Shown here piece by piece: positions 1 through 5,249 of a stretch of DNA of 5,249 nt. The notes beneath the pieces are model-generated. The model made no database searches. It had not been told where the DNA came from and saw only the letters and a list, made by a program, of their open reading frames with translations. Made by a program: the position numbers and the translations under genes. The DNA comes from Actinomycetota bacterium. GTDB lineage: Bacteria; Actinomycetota; Acidimicrobiia; Acidimicrobiales; Acidimicrobiaceae. How positions within the stretch are numbered: position 1 is the stretch's first letter; each line of letters starts with the position of its first letter. The stretch lies in NCBI GenBank assembly GCA_004366215.1, contig SIRY01000010.1, forward strand, positions 1 to 5,249, read 5' to 3'.

Positions 1-1
1 C

Positions 2-595
2 GAGTCGTACTACCCGCTACGGATCGAGCGCTGGGAGACGGTCGCAGACAGCGGTGGGCCGGGACTGCACCGCGGAGGCAACGGTGTCGACGTGGCCTAC
101 AGGTTCCTCGAGCACGGCACCATCACCATCCACGACGATCGCTGGCTGACGTACCCCTGGGGTGTGAACGGCGGCAAACCCGGGGCGCGTGGGCGCAAGT
201 GGATCGAGCGCGCTGACGGGCGACGCGAGGTGCTACCGAGTAAGGTCCACGACGTCGAGGTGCACCCGGGCGATCTGTTGCACTTTGTGACGTGGGGTGG
301 CGGCGGCTGGGGCGATCCTCTCGCCCGAGACCCGCAGCTCGTTGCGAAGGAGGTCCGCCGAGGCCTCGTCACCGTCGAAGGTGCCCGTCGCTACGGCGTC
401 GTGTGCTCAGCAGATGGTGAGCTCGACCACGAGGCGACTCAGGAGCTGCGCGAAGCGATGCGCCGTGAGCGCGGAGCAACGCTGCCTCTCTTCGACATGG
501 GCCCACCGCTACCAGAGATCCTCGCGAACGCAGAGCGAGAAACTGGTCTGCCAGCGCCTCGGCTCCCGACGGCTCGTGCGAGCAGGGTGCGCTGA
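2..595 (+). CDS. Hydantoinase B / acetone carboxylase alpha family protein, C-terminal part (5' end outside window)
   Basis: The frame is open from base 2 and ends at TGA 593-595, giving the last 197 residues of a protein whose family is usually 500-600 residues; the start lies upstream of the window, and the internal GTG at 92 is not the real start. Family-typical segments seen are GGPGLHRGGNG (about residues 18-28 of the fragment), RWLTYPWGVNGGKPG, the glycine-rich WGGGGWGDPLARDP, the following VAKEVRRGLVTVEGARRYGVV, and a tail FDMGPPLPEIL...ETGLPAP. These match the C-terminus of HyuB-type subunits, which with HyuA form cytoplasmic ATP-dependent hydantoinases or 5-oxoprolinases that open a cyclic imide or lactam ring. 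The stop overlaps the next gene's ATG by one base (TGATG), implying co-transcription and translational coupling with an amidohydrolase that could act on the ring-opened product. The family call is firm; the substrate (N-methylhydantoin, another hydantoin or oxoproline) is inferred from the neighbour. Confidence 0.9.
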   Translation, partial: ESYYPLRIERWETVADSGGPGLHRGGNGVDVAYRFLEHGTITIHDDRWLTYPWGVNGGKPGARGRKWIERADGRREVLPSKVHDVEVHPGDLLHFVTWGGGGWGDPLARDPQLVAKEVRRGLVTVEGARRYGVVCSADGELDHEATQELREAMRRERGATLPLFDMGPPLPEILANAERETGLPAPRLPTARASRVR

Positions 596-1305
596 TGGCG
601 ACGCACGCAGGGTGCCGCAGCGACGACACGGACACGCCACCTGGCCTCGAGGACCTCACCGCAAACTACGAGCGCGGCGGGTTCGTGGCGAGCTTGAGTC
701 CGGGGCGACGGCCGGCGTTACTCTGCATCGACTTCATTCGAGCCTACTTCGAGGCGGACTCGCCGCTCGACCTCGGATCACGTGCGTGCCTCGGCGCAGC
801 GCGCGACGTCCTCGAGCTCGTTCGAGCGGCCCGCCTGCCGGTGGTGCACACTCGAGTCGTCTACCACGACAGCGGAGTGGACGGGGGCCTGTTCGTCAAG
901 AAGCTCCCGGTGCTCAGCGCCTTGACCGAAGGAGCGCCTCTCGGCGCGACGATGCCCGAGGTCGCACCGCAGCCTCACGAGCTCGTGGTCACCAAGCAGT
1001 ACGCGAGTGCGTTCTTTGGAACGTCGCTCGCGAGCACGCTGAGGGCCCTCGGGGTCGACACCGTCATCATCACCGGCGTCACGACGAGCGGGTGCGTCCG
1101 GGCGACCACAGTCGATGCACTCCAGCACGGCTTCGTCCCCCTCGTCGTCCGCGAGGCCGTCGCAGATCGTCACTCGAGGCCGCACGAAGCCAACCTCTTC
1201 GACCTCCAGGCCAAGTATGCCGAGGTCGTCGACGTCGCTGCGCTCCGCGGCTGGCTAGCAGAACTCGTGGGAGGCGAGCCGCGACCGCGCTCGGCTTCGC
1301 GTTGA
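595..1305 (+). CDS. Isochorismatase-superfamily cysteine hydrolase, probable N-carbamoylsarcosine amidase-like
   Basis: A complete 236-residue cytoplasmic alpha/beta hydrolase of the isochorismatase-like cysteine hydrolase superfamily. The catalytic triad is visible: Asp46 in ALLCIDF, Lys134 in VVTKQYASAFFGT, and nucleophile Cys167 in GVTTSGCVRATT. The Val162-Thr163 step four residues before the cysteine is where the family has its non-prolyl cis peptide. The lead-in ANYERGGF...PGRRPALLCIDF and the Asp/Lys/Cys spacing resemble Arthrobacter N-carbamoylsarcosine amidohydrolase (as recalled, Asp51/Lys144/Cys177), which releases CO2 and ammonia to give sarcosine. The ATG at 595 overlaps the HyuB stop by one base, and it keeps the roughly 45-residue N-terminal extension expected for that subgroup. 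There is no strong Shine-Dalgarno, consistent with translational coupling. The position after a hydantoinase subunit supports N-carbamoyl amino acid hydrolysis. Alternatives in the superfamily are nicotinamidase, ureidoacrylate or biuret hydrolase. The superfamily is near certain; the specific substrate is inference. Confidence 0.9.
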   Translation: MATHAGCRSDDTDTPPGLEDLTANYERGGFVASLSPGRRPALLCIDFIRAYFEADSPLDLGSRACLGAARDVLELVRAARLPVVHTRVVYHDSGVDGGLFVKKLPVLSALTEGAPLGATMPEVAPQPHELVVTKQYASAFFGTSLASTLRALGVDTVIITGVTTSGCVRATTVDALQHGFVPLVVREAVADRHSRPHEANLFDLQAKYAEVVDVAALRGWLAELVGGEPRPRSASR

Positions 1306-1511
1306 GCCGCCACTGAGCGTCCTCGTCCTAGACCGCTGCTCGTGCGACAGGGCAACCGCGACGCGAGCTCGCTCCGAGGAGCTCTGGCCGCCCTGAGTCT
1401 GAAGGCGAAGCAGCGTGAGCCCCGACCACGCGACGCGTGCCGTTACGCGCCTCGTACCGTCGCGCCCGCGACCAGCGTCACCTACGCGGCGCTCGAGGCC
1501 CCACGAGTCAC
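1306..1511. other. Convergent intergenic gap with weak inverted repeats
   Basis: This 206-base gap lies between the stop of the plus-strand hydrolase gene and the stop of the minus-strand transporter gene, so a bidirectional terminator is expected. Two small perfect stems are visible: GAGCTC at 1365-1370 with 1379-1384 (8-base loop) and CACGC/GCGTG at 1427-1431 and 1435-1439 (3-base loop). Neither is followed by a T-run, and both are easy to get by chance at this GC content. I therefore do not call a terminator. Open frames here are arginine-rich shadows with no protein character. Confidence 0.4.
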
Positions 1512-2747
1512 CTAGGCACGATCTGCGAGTTCCGGCGGGGCGACGTGGAACATCCGGCGGACCACAGCGACCGCACCGGCCCCGCTCGCGACGACGGTGA
1601 GCAACCAGCCGGTGGCGTAGCCGCGTCCGATGAGAGCTCCTGCGAGGCTCGGACCGATCAGACCCGCGAGCCCGCGCGCAAAGTGGCTCACGCCGAAGTA
1701 GCGGCCTCGCAAGGACGGGGGAGCGAGTGCGGCCGTCAGCTGCGTCCGCAGCGGCGCGAGCAGCATCTCTGCGACCGAGAACGCTGCAGCGAACGTGACG
1801 AGGATGCCAGCGAGTTCGATCGCAGAGTGTAACCAGACGGTGCCGAGGAGCACGAGCCAGGACCCCGCGAAGGTCCCTGCACCGAGGAGCGCTGTGCGTC
1901 GCCAGCGCAGCCGCAGGACGAGGCGCGTGACCGGCTGCTGGAAGAGGACGATGAGCACGGGGTTCGTGAGGAACCCGAGTGCGATGAGCCGGGGCGAGGC
2001 GTGCAGGGCGATGCCGATGAGCGCGGGGACGCCGGTGTCGAACGATGAGTAGCTCGCGAGGGAGAGCAAGAGCCCGTAGGCGCCGACGAGCCAGAACACC
2101 TCAGAGCGCGCAGCGACCCGGTAGCCGCCCGCGTCACGCTCGTGCTCGGCGAGACGTTGGTTCGGCACGAGTCCGTAGCTGCAGGCGAGCGCAACTGAGG
2201 CGAGCGCGAGCGTGCCAAAGAGCACGTGGATCGCCGCCGGATTCGCCGTGCTCACGACGAGGGCGCCAACGACGATGCCGGCCCCGAAGCCGGCGTTGGC
2301 TGCCATGAAATCCCAGCTGAAGAACCTCGTCGGCACGAGGTCGCTCGGCAACACGCCGAGCAGCGCGTTCGAGCGCGCCGGGTAGCGCATCGTCGACAGA
2401 CCAAAGAGTGCAAAACACAGCGCGACCGCAAGAGGGCTCCGCATTGGGATGACGCCCGCGTAGGCGACCGCCTCGAGCAGCGCGCCAAGCTGGGCTGTGC
2501 GTCTCGCGCCGAGGTGGTCCTGCAGCGTGCCACCGAGGAGCGCTCCGCCGAGCGAGCTGACCCCTTCGACGCCGATGACGAACCCGGCGAGCATGGTCGA
2601 GAAGTGCAAAACGTCGTGGAGGTAGAGGATCCAGTACGGGAACACCGCCCCCTGGGCGACGTTGAACGGGACGCTACTCAGCACAACCGCGAGTAGGCGC
2701 CGTCGGCTCGCGTGGCCGCGTACGGTGGACGACAAGGAACCCCTCAC
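1512..2747 (-). CDS. MFS transporter, 12-helix type, substrate unknown
   Basis: A complete 411-residue inner-membrane transporter of the major facilitator superfamily, expected to work as a proton-coupled antiporter or exporter. The hydrophobic profile suggests about 12 helices, roughly at 18-40, 50-72, 85-103, 105-125, 148-168, 172-192, 217-235, 255-272, 285-303, 310-332, 350-373 and 378-397, with a charged central loop at 196-214 between the two six-helix halves. MFS motif A is seen at 72-83 (GGTLQDHLGARR). The C-terminal half carries AEMLLAPLRTQL and LRGRYFGVSHFARGLAGLIGP, a pattern common in MdtH-like drug/metabolite exporters. The listed start is GTG at 2747-2745. A TTG at 2735-2733 (codon 5) is an alternative because AGGGG lies a few bases before it, while the GTG has only a weak GGCGAA-like element upstream. 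It is convergent with the hydrolase gene and divergent from the second transporter. Substrate and any link to hydantoin metabolism are unknown. Confidence 0.9.
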   Translation of the reverse strand: MRGSLSSTVRGHASRRRLLAVVLSSVPFNVAQGAVFPYWILYLHDVLHFSTMLAGFVIGVEGVSSLGGALLGGTLQDHLGARRTAQLGALLEAVAYAGVIPMRSPLAVALCFALFGLSTMRYPARSNALLGVLPSDLVPTRFFSWDFMAANAGFGAGIVVGALVVSTANPAAIHVLFGTLALASVALACSYGLVPNQRLAEHERDAGGYRVAARSEVFWLVGAYGLLLSLASYSSFDTGVPALIGIALHASPRLIALGFLTNPVLIVLFQQPVTRLVLRLRWRRTALLGAGTFAGSWLVLLGTVWLHSAIELAGILVTFAAAFSVAEMLLAPLRTQLTAALAPPSLRGRYFGVSHFARGLAGLIGPSLAGALIGRGYATGWLLTVVASGAGAVAVVRRMFHVAPPELADRA

Positions 2748-3033
2748 TTCGCCGGAGAGCAGGCTCCAGCCTAGCTGCAGCTGCCGCGTGCCTCATGCGC
2801 ACGCTGCATAGCCACAGCGCCATGCACAACGATCGCCAGCGAGCCGATCGAGCGCACGTCCGGGCTCGCGGCTAGGCAGGGGCGCTGCGTGTGAGGAGCC
2901 ACGAGGACGTCACAGGGGGACGCGACGCTACCGGGGGACCGAAGACCGACGTGCTCGCGAGCGCACGATCCGCGCGGTCGCGACGCAGGCCCTCACTCAA
3001 GGCCCACCAGCGCCTCGCGGCCCGACGAGTGAC

Positions 3034-3081
3034 GACATCTTGATCCAAAGTCAGGCGTTCTGCCGATTGAACTACCCGCCA
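3034..3081 (-). pseudogene. Truncated tRNA-Gln(UUG), 5' half only
   Basis: Read on the minus strand from 3081, positions 1-48 of a tRNA fit canonical numbering. These are acceptor 5' strand TGGCGGG (1-7), T8 and A9, a perfect D-stem GTTC/GAAC (10-13 with 22-25) with GG at 18-19 and A21, and anticodon arm CCTGA-CTTTGGA-TCAAG (27-43) with anticodon TTG at 34-36 (plus-strand 3046-3048), preceded by the invariant T33 and followed by purine 37. One anticodon-stem pair is broken (C28 with A42). After the variable region there is no T-loop (TTCRANY) and no CCCGCCA to close the acceptor stem; the sequence becomes unrelated GC-rich DNA. The 3' half is not found elsewhere in the window in a suitable context. 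It therefore looks like a non-functional remnant left by deletion, recombination or mobile-element activity at a tRNA gene. Identity as a Gln tRNA 5' half is well supported; its origin is inference. Confidence 0.78.
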
Positions 3082-3262
3082 CCCACGCTCACGAGCCTAG
3101 GCGCCACGTCCTCGCGCGAGTGCACGCGCGTTCCCCGAGCCGCCCCGGGCGCACCCAGTGCTCTCGGGTCGCAGTGAGCCGCCGTAGTGCAGGCGCGCAG
3201 CAGGCGGAGCTAATGGGTGACAGCGACAGGACCAGCGCTCCGGGAAGACCCGCGCGGCGAAC

Positions 3263-3279
3263 TATGTTGCATGGTGCAA
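3263..3279 (+). promoter_or_regulatory. Candidate operator palindrome overlapping a possible -10 element
   Basis: TTGCA at 3267-3271 and TGCAA at 3275-3279 form a perfect 5-base inverted repeat around TGG, 28 bases upstream of the GTG at 3308 and 12 bases before its Shine-Dalgarno. TATGTT at 3263-3268 matches a sigma-70-type -10 at four of six positions and overlaps the left arm, so a protein bound here would block initiation. No convincing -35 is seen. TTGC-n-GCAA palindromes of this size are typical of MarR-type repressors that control MFS efflux pumps, but no MarR or TetR gene lies in the window. The repeat is seen directly; the regulator class is inferred. Confidence 0.5.
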
Positions 3280-3291
3280 GGTTCTGCGCTG

Positions 3292-3299
3292 AGGAGGGG
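3292..3299 (+). promoter_or_regulatory. Strong Shine-Dalgarno that fixes the DHA2 transporter start
   Basis: AGGAGGGG lies about 8-10 bases before the GTG at 3308-3310. It is by far the best ribosome binding site in the window and decides this start over the earlier out-of-frame open frames. Confidence 0.85.
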
Positions 3300-3307
3300 A
3301 GTCACTC

Positions 3308-4769
3308 GTGGCGAGCCAGGTCGAGACCGTACACTCCAGTGTGACCGATCATCCACAGCTCGCGCTCGCGGTGATCATGGCTGGCGTCTTGATCGCTGCA
3401 GTCGACACGACGATCGTCGTGCTCGCGCTCCCAGAGATCCAGCGAGGCCTCCACGTGGCCCTCGGCTCGGTGATCTGGGTGGTGATCGGCTACCTGCTGA
3501 CGATCACGCTGCTTGCGACCCAGGTCGGCAAGCTTGGCGATCTCTTCGGTCGAGTGCGTATGTACGAAGCGGGCTTCATCGTCTTCATCGTCGGCTCGGC
3601 TCTGTGTGCGCTGGCGTGGAACGAGGCGGCGATCATCGGCTTTCGCATCCTCCAGGGCGTCGGTGGCGCACTCGTGTCGGCTAACTCAGGCGCCGTCATC
3701 GCAGACATCTTCCCTCCTGAGCGCCGCGGCCGCGCGTACGGCTTCAACGCGATCGGGTGGAGCTTGGGCGCCGTCCTTGGCATCGTGCTGGGCGGCGCGA
3801 TCGTGACCTACGTGTCGTGGCGGTGGATTTTCTGGATCAACGTCCCGATCGGGATCCTTGCGGTGCTGCTCGCACTACGGGTGCTGCGCAACGAGCACGC
3901 CGAGCGTCGCCACCGGTTCGACGTCGGCGGCATGGTCACGCTTTGGGATCCTGTGGGGGGTGACGCAGCTCGTAACGAAGTCGCTCGATGCGACCATCCT
4001 CAGCTTCTTCGGCGCCGGGCTCGTTCTCCTCGCGATCTTCGTAGTCATCGAGCTGCGCCACCCCGAACCGATGGTGAACCTACGCATCTTCCGGGTGCCA
4101 ACGATGACGCCGTCGCTGCTCGCGTCACTGTTTCAAGCGCTTGGAAACTACGCCGTCTTGTTCCTCGTGATCATGTACCTGCAGGGGCCACGCGGCTTGA
4201 GCGCGCTCGATGCGTCCTTGCTCCTCGTGCCCGGGTACCTGCTCGGTGGGGCGATCGGACCGGTCGCTGGGCGCGTCGCCGATCGCGTCGGACCGGCGGT
4301 GCCCGCCACCATCGGTCTACTCGTTCAGGTCGCAGCGCTGTTCCTCTACGCCCACCTGACGAACGACGCCACGCTGGCGCTCGTCGTGCTCGCGAGCATC
4401 GTCAACGGCATCGGCGGCTCGAGCTTCTTCCCAGCGAACAACTCGGCCGTGATGAAGGCGGCGCCTCCTGAGGTCTTTGGCATCGCGTCTGGCATGCTGC
4501 GGACCTTCTCGAACATCGGCATGGTGTTCTCCTTCGCCATCGCCATCCTCTCGGCGGCGCGCTCGATCCCACGTGGGCTCGCCTTTGCCATCTTCGTCGG
4601 GACGACGAAGCTCCAAGGGCATCTCGCCGACGTGTTCACCAAGGGCCTCCACGGTGCCTTCTACACCTCGATGGCGTTCCTCGTTGTCGCCGCGATCTTC
4701 TCCCTCATGCGTGGGCGGCGACGCTCGCCGGGGGCCAAGGCACCCGCCACTTCTGTCGCCGCGCAGTAG
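3308..4769 (+). pseudogene. DHA2-family (EmrB/QacA-like) MFS drug transporter, interrupted by a single-base frameshift
   Basis: Joining two frames gives a protein of about 486 residues, the usual size for 14-helix DHA2 drug:proton antiporters of the inner membrane. The first part (GTG 3308, codons 1-212) holds the helix-1 motif VDTTIVVLALP (32-42), motif A GKLGDLFGR (74-82), motif B RILQGVGGAL (113-122) and motif C-like GAVLGIVLGG (154-163), where the usual Pro of the GP pair is Ile, then WRWIFWINVPIG (171-182). From about 3945 the homologous protein continues one base later: GILWGVTQL, ELRHPEPMVNLRIFR (248-262), QGPRGLSALDASLLLVPG, GRVADRVGP (321-329), and a C-terminal SPGAKAPATSVAAQ ending at TAG 4767-4769. 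Without a shift, translation yields 387 residues with an aberrant Arg-rich tail ending at 4471. Both halves are intact, so the lesion is recent, a sequencing error, or programmed. A strong ribosome site and an upstream palindrome suggest a regulated efflux pump; the substrate is unknown. Confidence 0.88.
3941..3960 (+). other. Frameshift site within the DHA2 transporter gene
   Basis: Coding potential moves by +1 base between codon 212 (CTT, 3941-3943) and the GTG-ACG-CAG codons just after 3960. Dropping one T of TTT (3942-3944) gives MVTLGILWGVTQL, the most natural membrane segment. Dropping one G of GGG (3945-3947) gives MVTLWILWGVTQL. Dropping one G of the six-G run (3955-3960) gives MVTLWDPVGVTQL, less fitting for a helix. 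The sequence alone cannot choose between a real indel and a read error in these runs. Confidence 0.85.
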
Positions 4770-5249
4770 CAGATCGCCGGCGTGTCCCTGACCGAGCGAG
4801 CACGTCACACCGGTAGCGACGCGGTCGCGTCCCGCCAGCGCCAGTCGTGGTGGACGTATCGCCGCTGAGCAGGAGCCCCTCGGTCGTAGCTCACGTCAGG
4901 GAGCCGCCCGTGCGACGTGCCGTAGCCGAGGTCCTGAGCTGACAGTTGCACTCTCTCTGCGAGCGGCTACGTCGGCGCGCTGAGCCGTCGTGGCCTGGTG
5001 GAGGCTCGTTGACGGTCGGCCCTGTGGGTAGCCCGGCTCGATCGAGTGAACCTGTACGTTCGCGCCAGCACCCTCGACCCACTAGCTCGCCTCGATCACA
5101 GCTCACGCGCGACGTGGCGCTCACGCTGAGCGCTGCCAGGTCGGGTCGTACCCACGGTTCCACTCGCTGTGACGAGGCCGTCGCGAGCACACGAGGGCCT
5201 GCCGAGATCGTCGACGGTGATCCCGCCGGACTCGAGGACGTGACGTGCC
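4770..5249. other. Gene-free 3' flank
   Basis: 480 bases follow the transporter stop without a supportable gene. The minus-strand open frame 5190-4891 has no recognisable domain, Ser/Arg-rich composition and no ribosome site. One plus frame and one minus frame run open to the right edge, but neither has a clear start or family signature. A compact inverted repeat GACGCG-GT-CGCGTC at 4818-4831 lies about 50 bases after the stop but lacks a T-run, so it is only a weak terminator candidate. No tRNA, insertion sequence or repeat array is seen. Confidence 0.5.

Larger units (their letters stand above)
2748..3307. other. Long divergent intergenic region with tRNA remnant and putative operator
   Basis: 560 bases separate the two divergently transcribed transporter genes, far more than their promoters need. 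I see no convincing protein gene: the plus-strand open frame at 3120-3344 is Arg/Ser/Pro-rich with no ribosome site. Contents that can be named are the tRNA-Gln 5' fragment (3034-3081, minus), two perfect palindromes (AGCTGCAGCT at 2773-2782, 35 bases from the left start codon; GCTCGCGAGC at 2953-2962), a tandem GGGGGAC pair (2915-2921, 2933-2939), and the TTGCATGGTGCAA operator candidate at 3267-3279. The tRNA remnant suggests the region has been rearranged or is a decayed insertion scar (inference). Confidence 0.6.

Noticed and set aside
1365..1384. GAGCTC hairpin as a bidirectional terminator
   Set aside because: Only six pairs with an eight-base loop and no T-run on either strand.
2045..2696. 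Two plus-strand open frames opposite the minus-strand MFS gene
   Set aside because: Arg- and Asp/Glu-rich antisense shadows of a clear membrane protein with strong MFS motifs.
3000..3081. A complete functional tRNA-Gln
   Set aside because: No TTCRANY T-loop and no CCCGCCA 3' acceptor strand follow on the minus strand, and anticodon pair 28-42 is C-A.
3031..3310. GTCACTCG repeated near the tRNA fragment end (minus), at 3301-3308 and inside the hydrolase gene as possible att sites
   Set aside because: Only an 8-base core, in unrelated contexts and mixed orientation; expected by chance in GC-rich DNA.
3120..3344. 74-residue plus-strand open frame upstream of the DHA2 gene
   Set aside because: No ribosome site, Arg/Ser-rich, overlaps the operator, Shine-Dalgarno and start of the real gene in another frame.
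4830..4837. CCCGCCA on the plus strand as the missing 3' acceptor of the tRNA fragment
   Set aside because: It is on the other strand, about 1.75 kb away, and is not preceded by a T-arm.
4782..4868. Small open frame starting with GTG just after the transporter stop, in the same frame as its second half
   Set aside because: Only 28 residues, no ribosome site and no recognisable motif; considered as a stop-codon read-through tail but nothing supports it.
4891..5190. 99-residue open frame on the minus strand
   Set aside because: Low-complexity Ser/Arg/Thr-rich sequence with no domain-like pattern, no ribosome site and no coding-style third-position bias; long open frames arise by chance at this GC content.
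1..5249. CRISPR array, insertion sequence, toxin-antitoxin or phage-defence module
   Set aside because: No regularly spaced repeats, transposase or integrase motifs, terminal inverted repeats, or small paired genes were found on either strand.

Overview
This 5,249-base window is GC-rich with strong G/C bias at third codon positions. The protein families (a HyuB-type hydantoinase, an N-carbamoylsarcosine-amidase-like hydrolase and two major facilitator transporters) fit a free-living high-GC bacterium, probably an actinomycetote. That placement is an inference from composition and family style; no phylogenetic marker is present.

Left part (1-1305, plus strand): the last 197 codons of a hydantoinase B / acetone carboxylase alpha family gene overlap by one base (TGATG) with a complete isochorismatase-superfamily cysteine hydrolase. 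The hydrolase has an Asp46/Lys134/Cys167 triad and a GVTTSGC loop. The pair suggests sequential ring opening of an (N-methyl)hydantoin and hydrolysis of the resulting N-carbamoyl amino acid, as in the N-methylhydantoin to N-carbamoylsarcosine to sarcosine branch of creatinine breakdown. The exact substrate cannot be read from the sequence.

Middle (1306-2747): a short convergent gap of about 206 bases, then a complete 411-residue, probably 12-helix MFS transporter on the minus strand.

Divergent gap (2748-3307, 560 bases): no convincing protein gene. It holds a 5'-half remnant of a tRNA-Gln(UUG) gene on the minus strand (acceptor 5' strand, D-arm, anticodon arm, but no T-arm or 3' acceptor). 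It also holds a perfect 13-base palindrome, TTGCATGGTGCAA, just upstream of a strong ribosome binding site.

Right part (3308-4769, plus strand): a DHA2-family (EmrB/QacA-like, probably 14-helix) drug-efflux MFS gene split by a single-base frameshift near 3942-3960. Both halves are well conserved and together encode about 486 residues. It is a recent mutation, a sequencing error, or (least likely) a programmed +1 shift at a CTT-T sequence. The final 480 bases (4770-5249) show no supportable gene.

I do not see a new multi-gene system here. The most notable items are the truncated tRNA, the frameshift, and the orphan palindromic operator with no regulator gene beside it.
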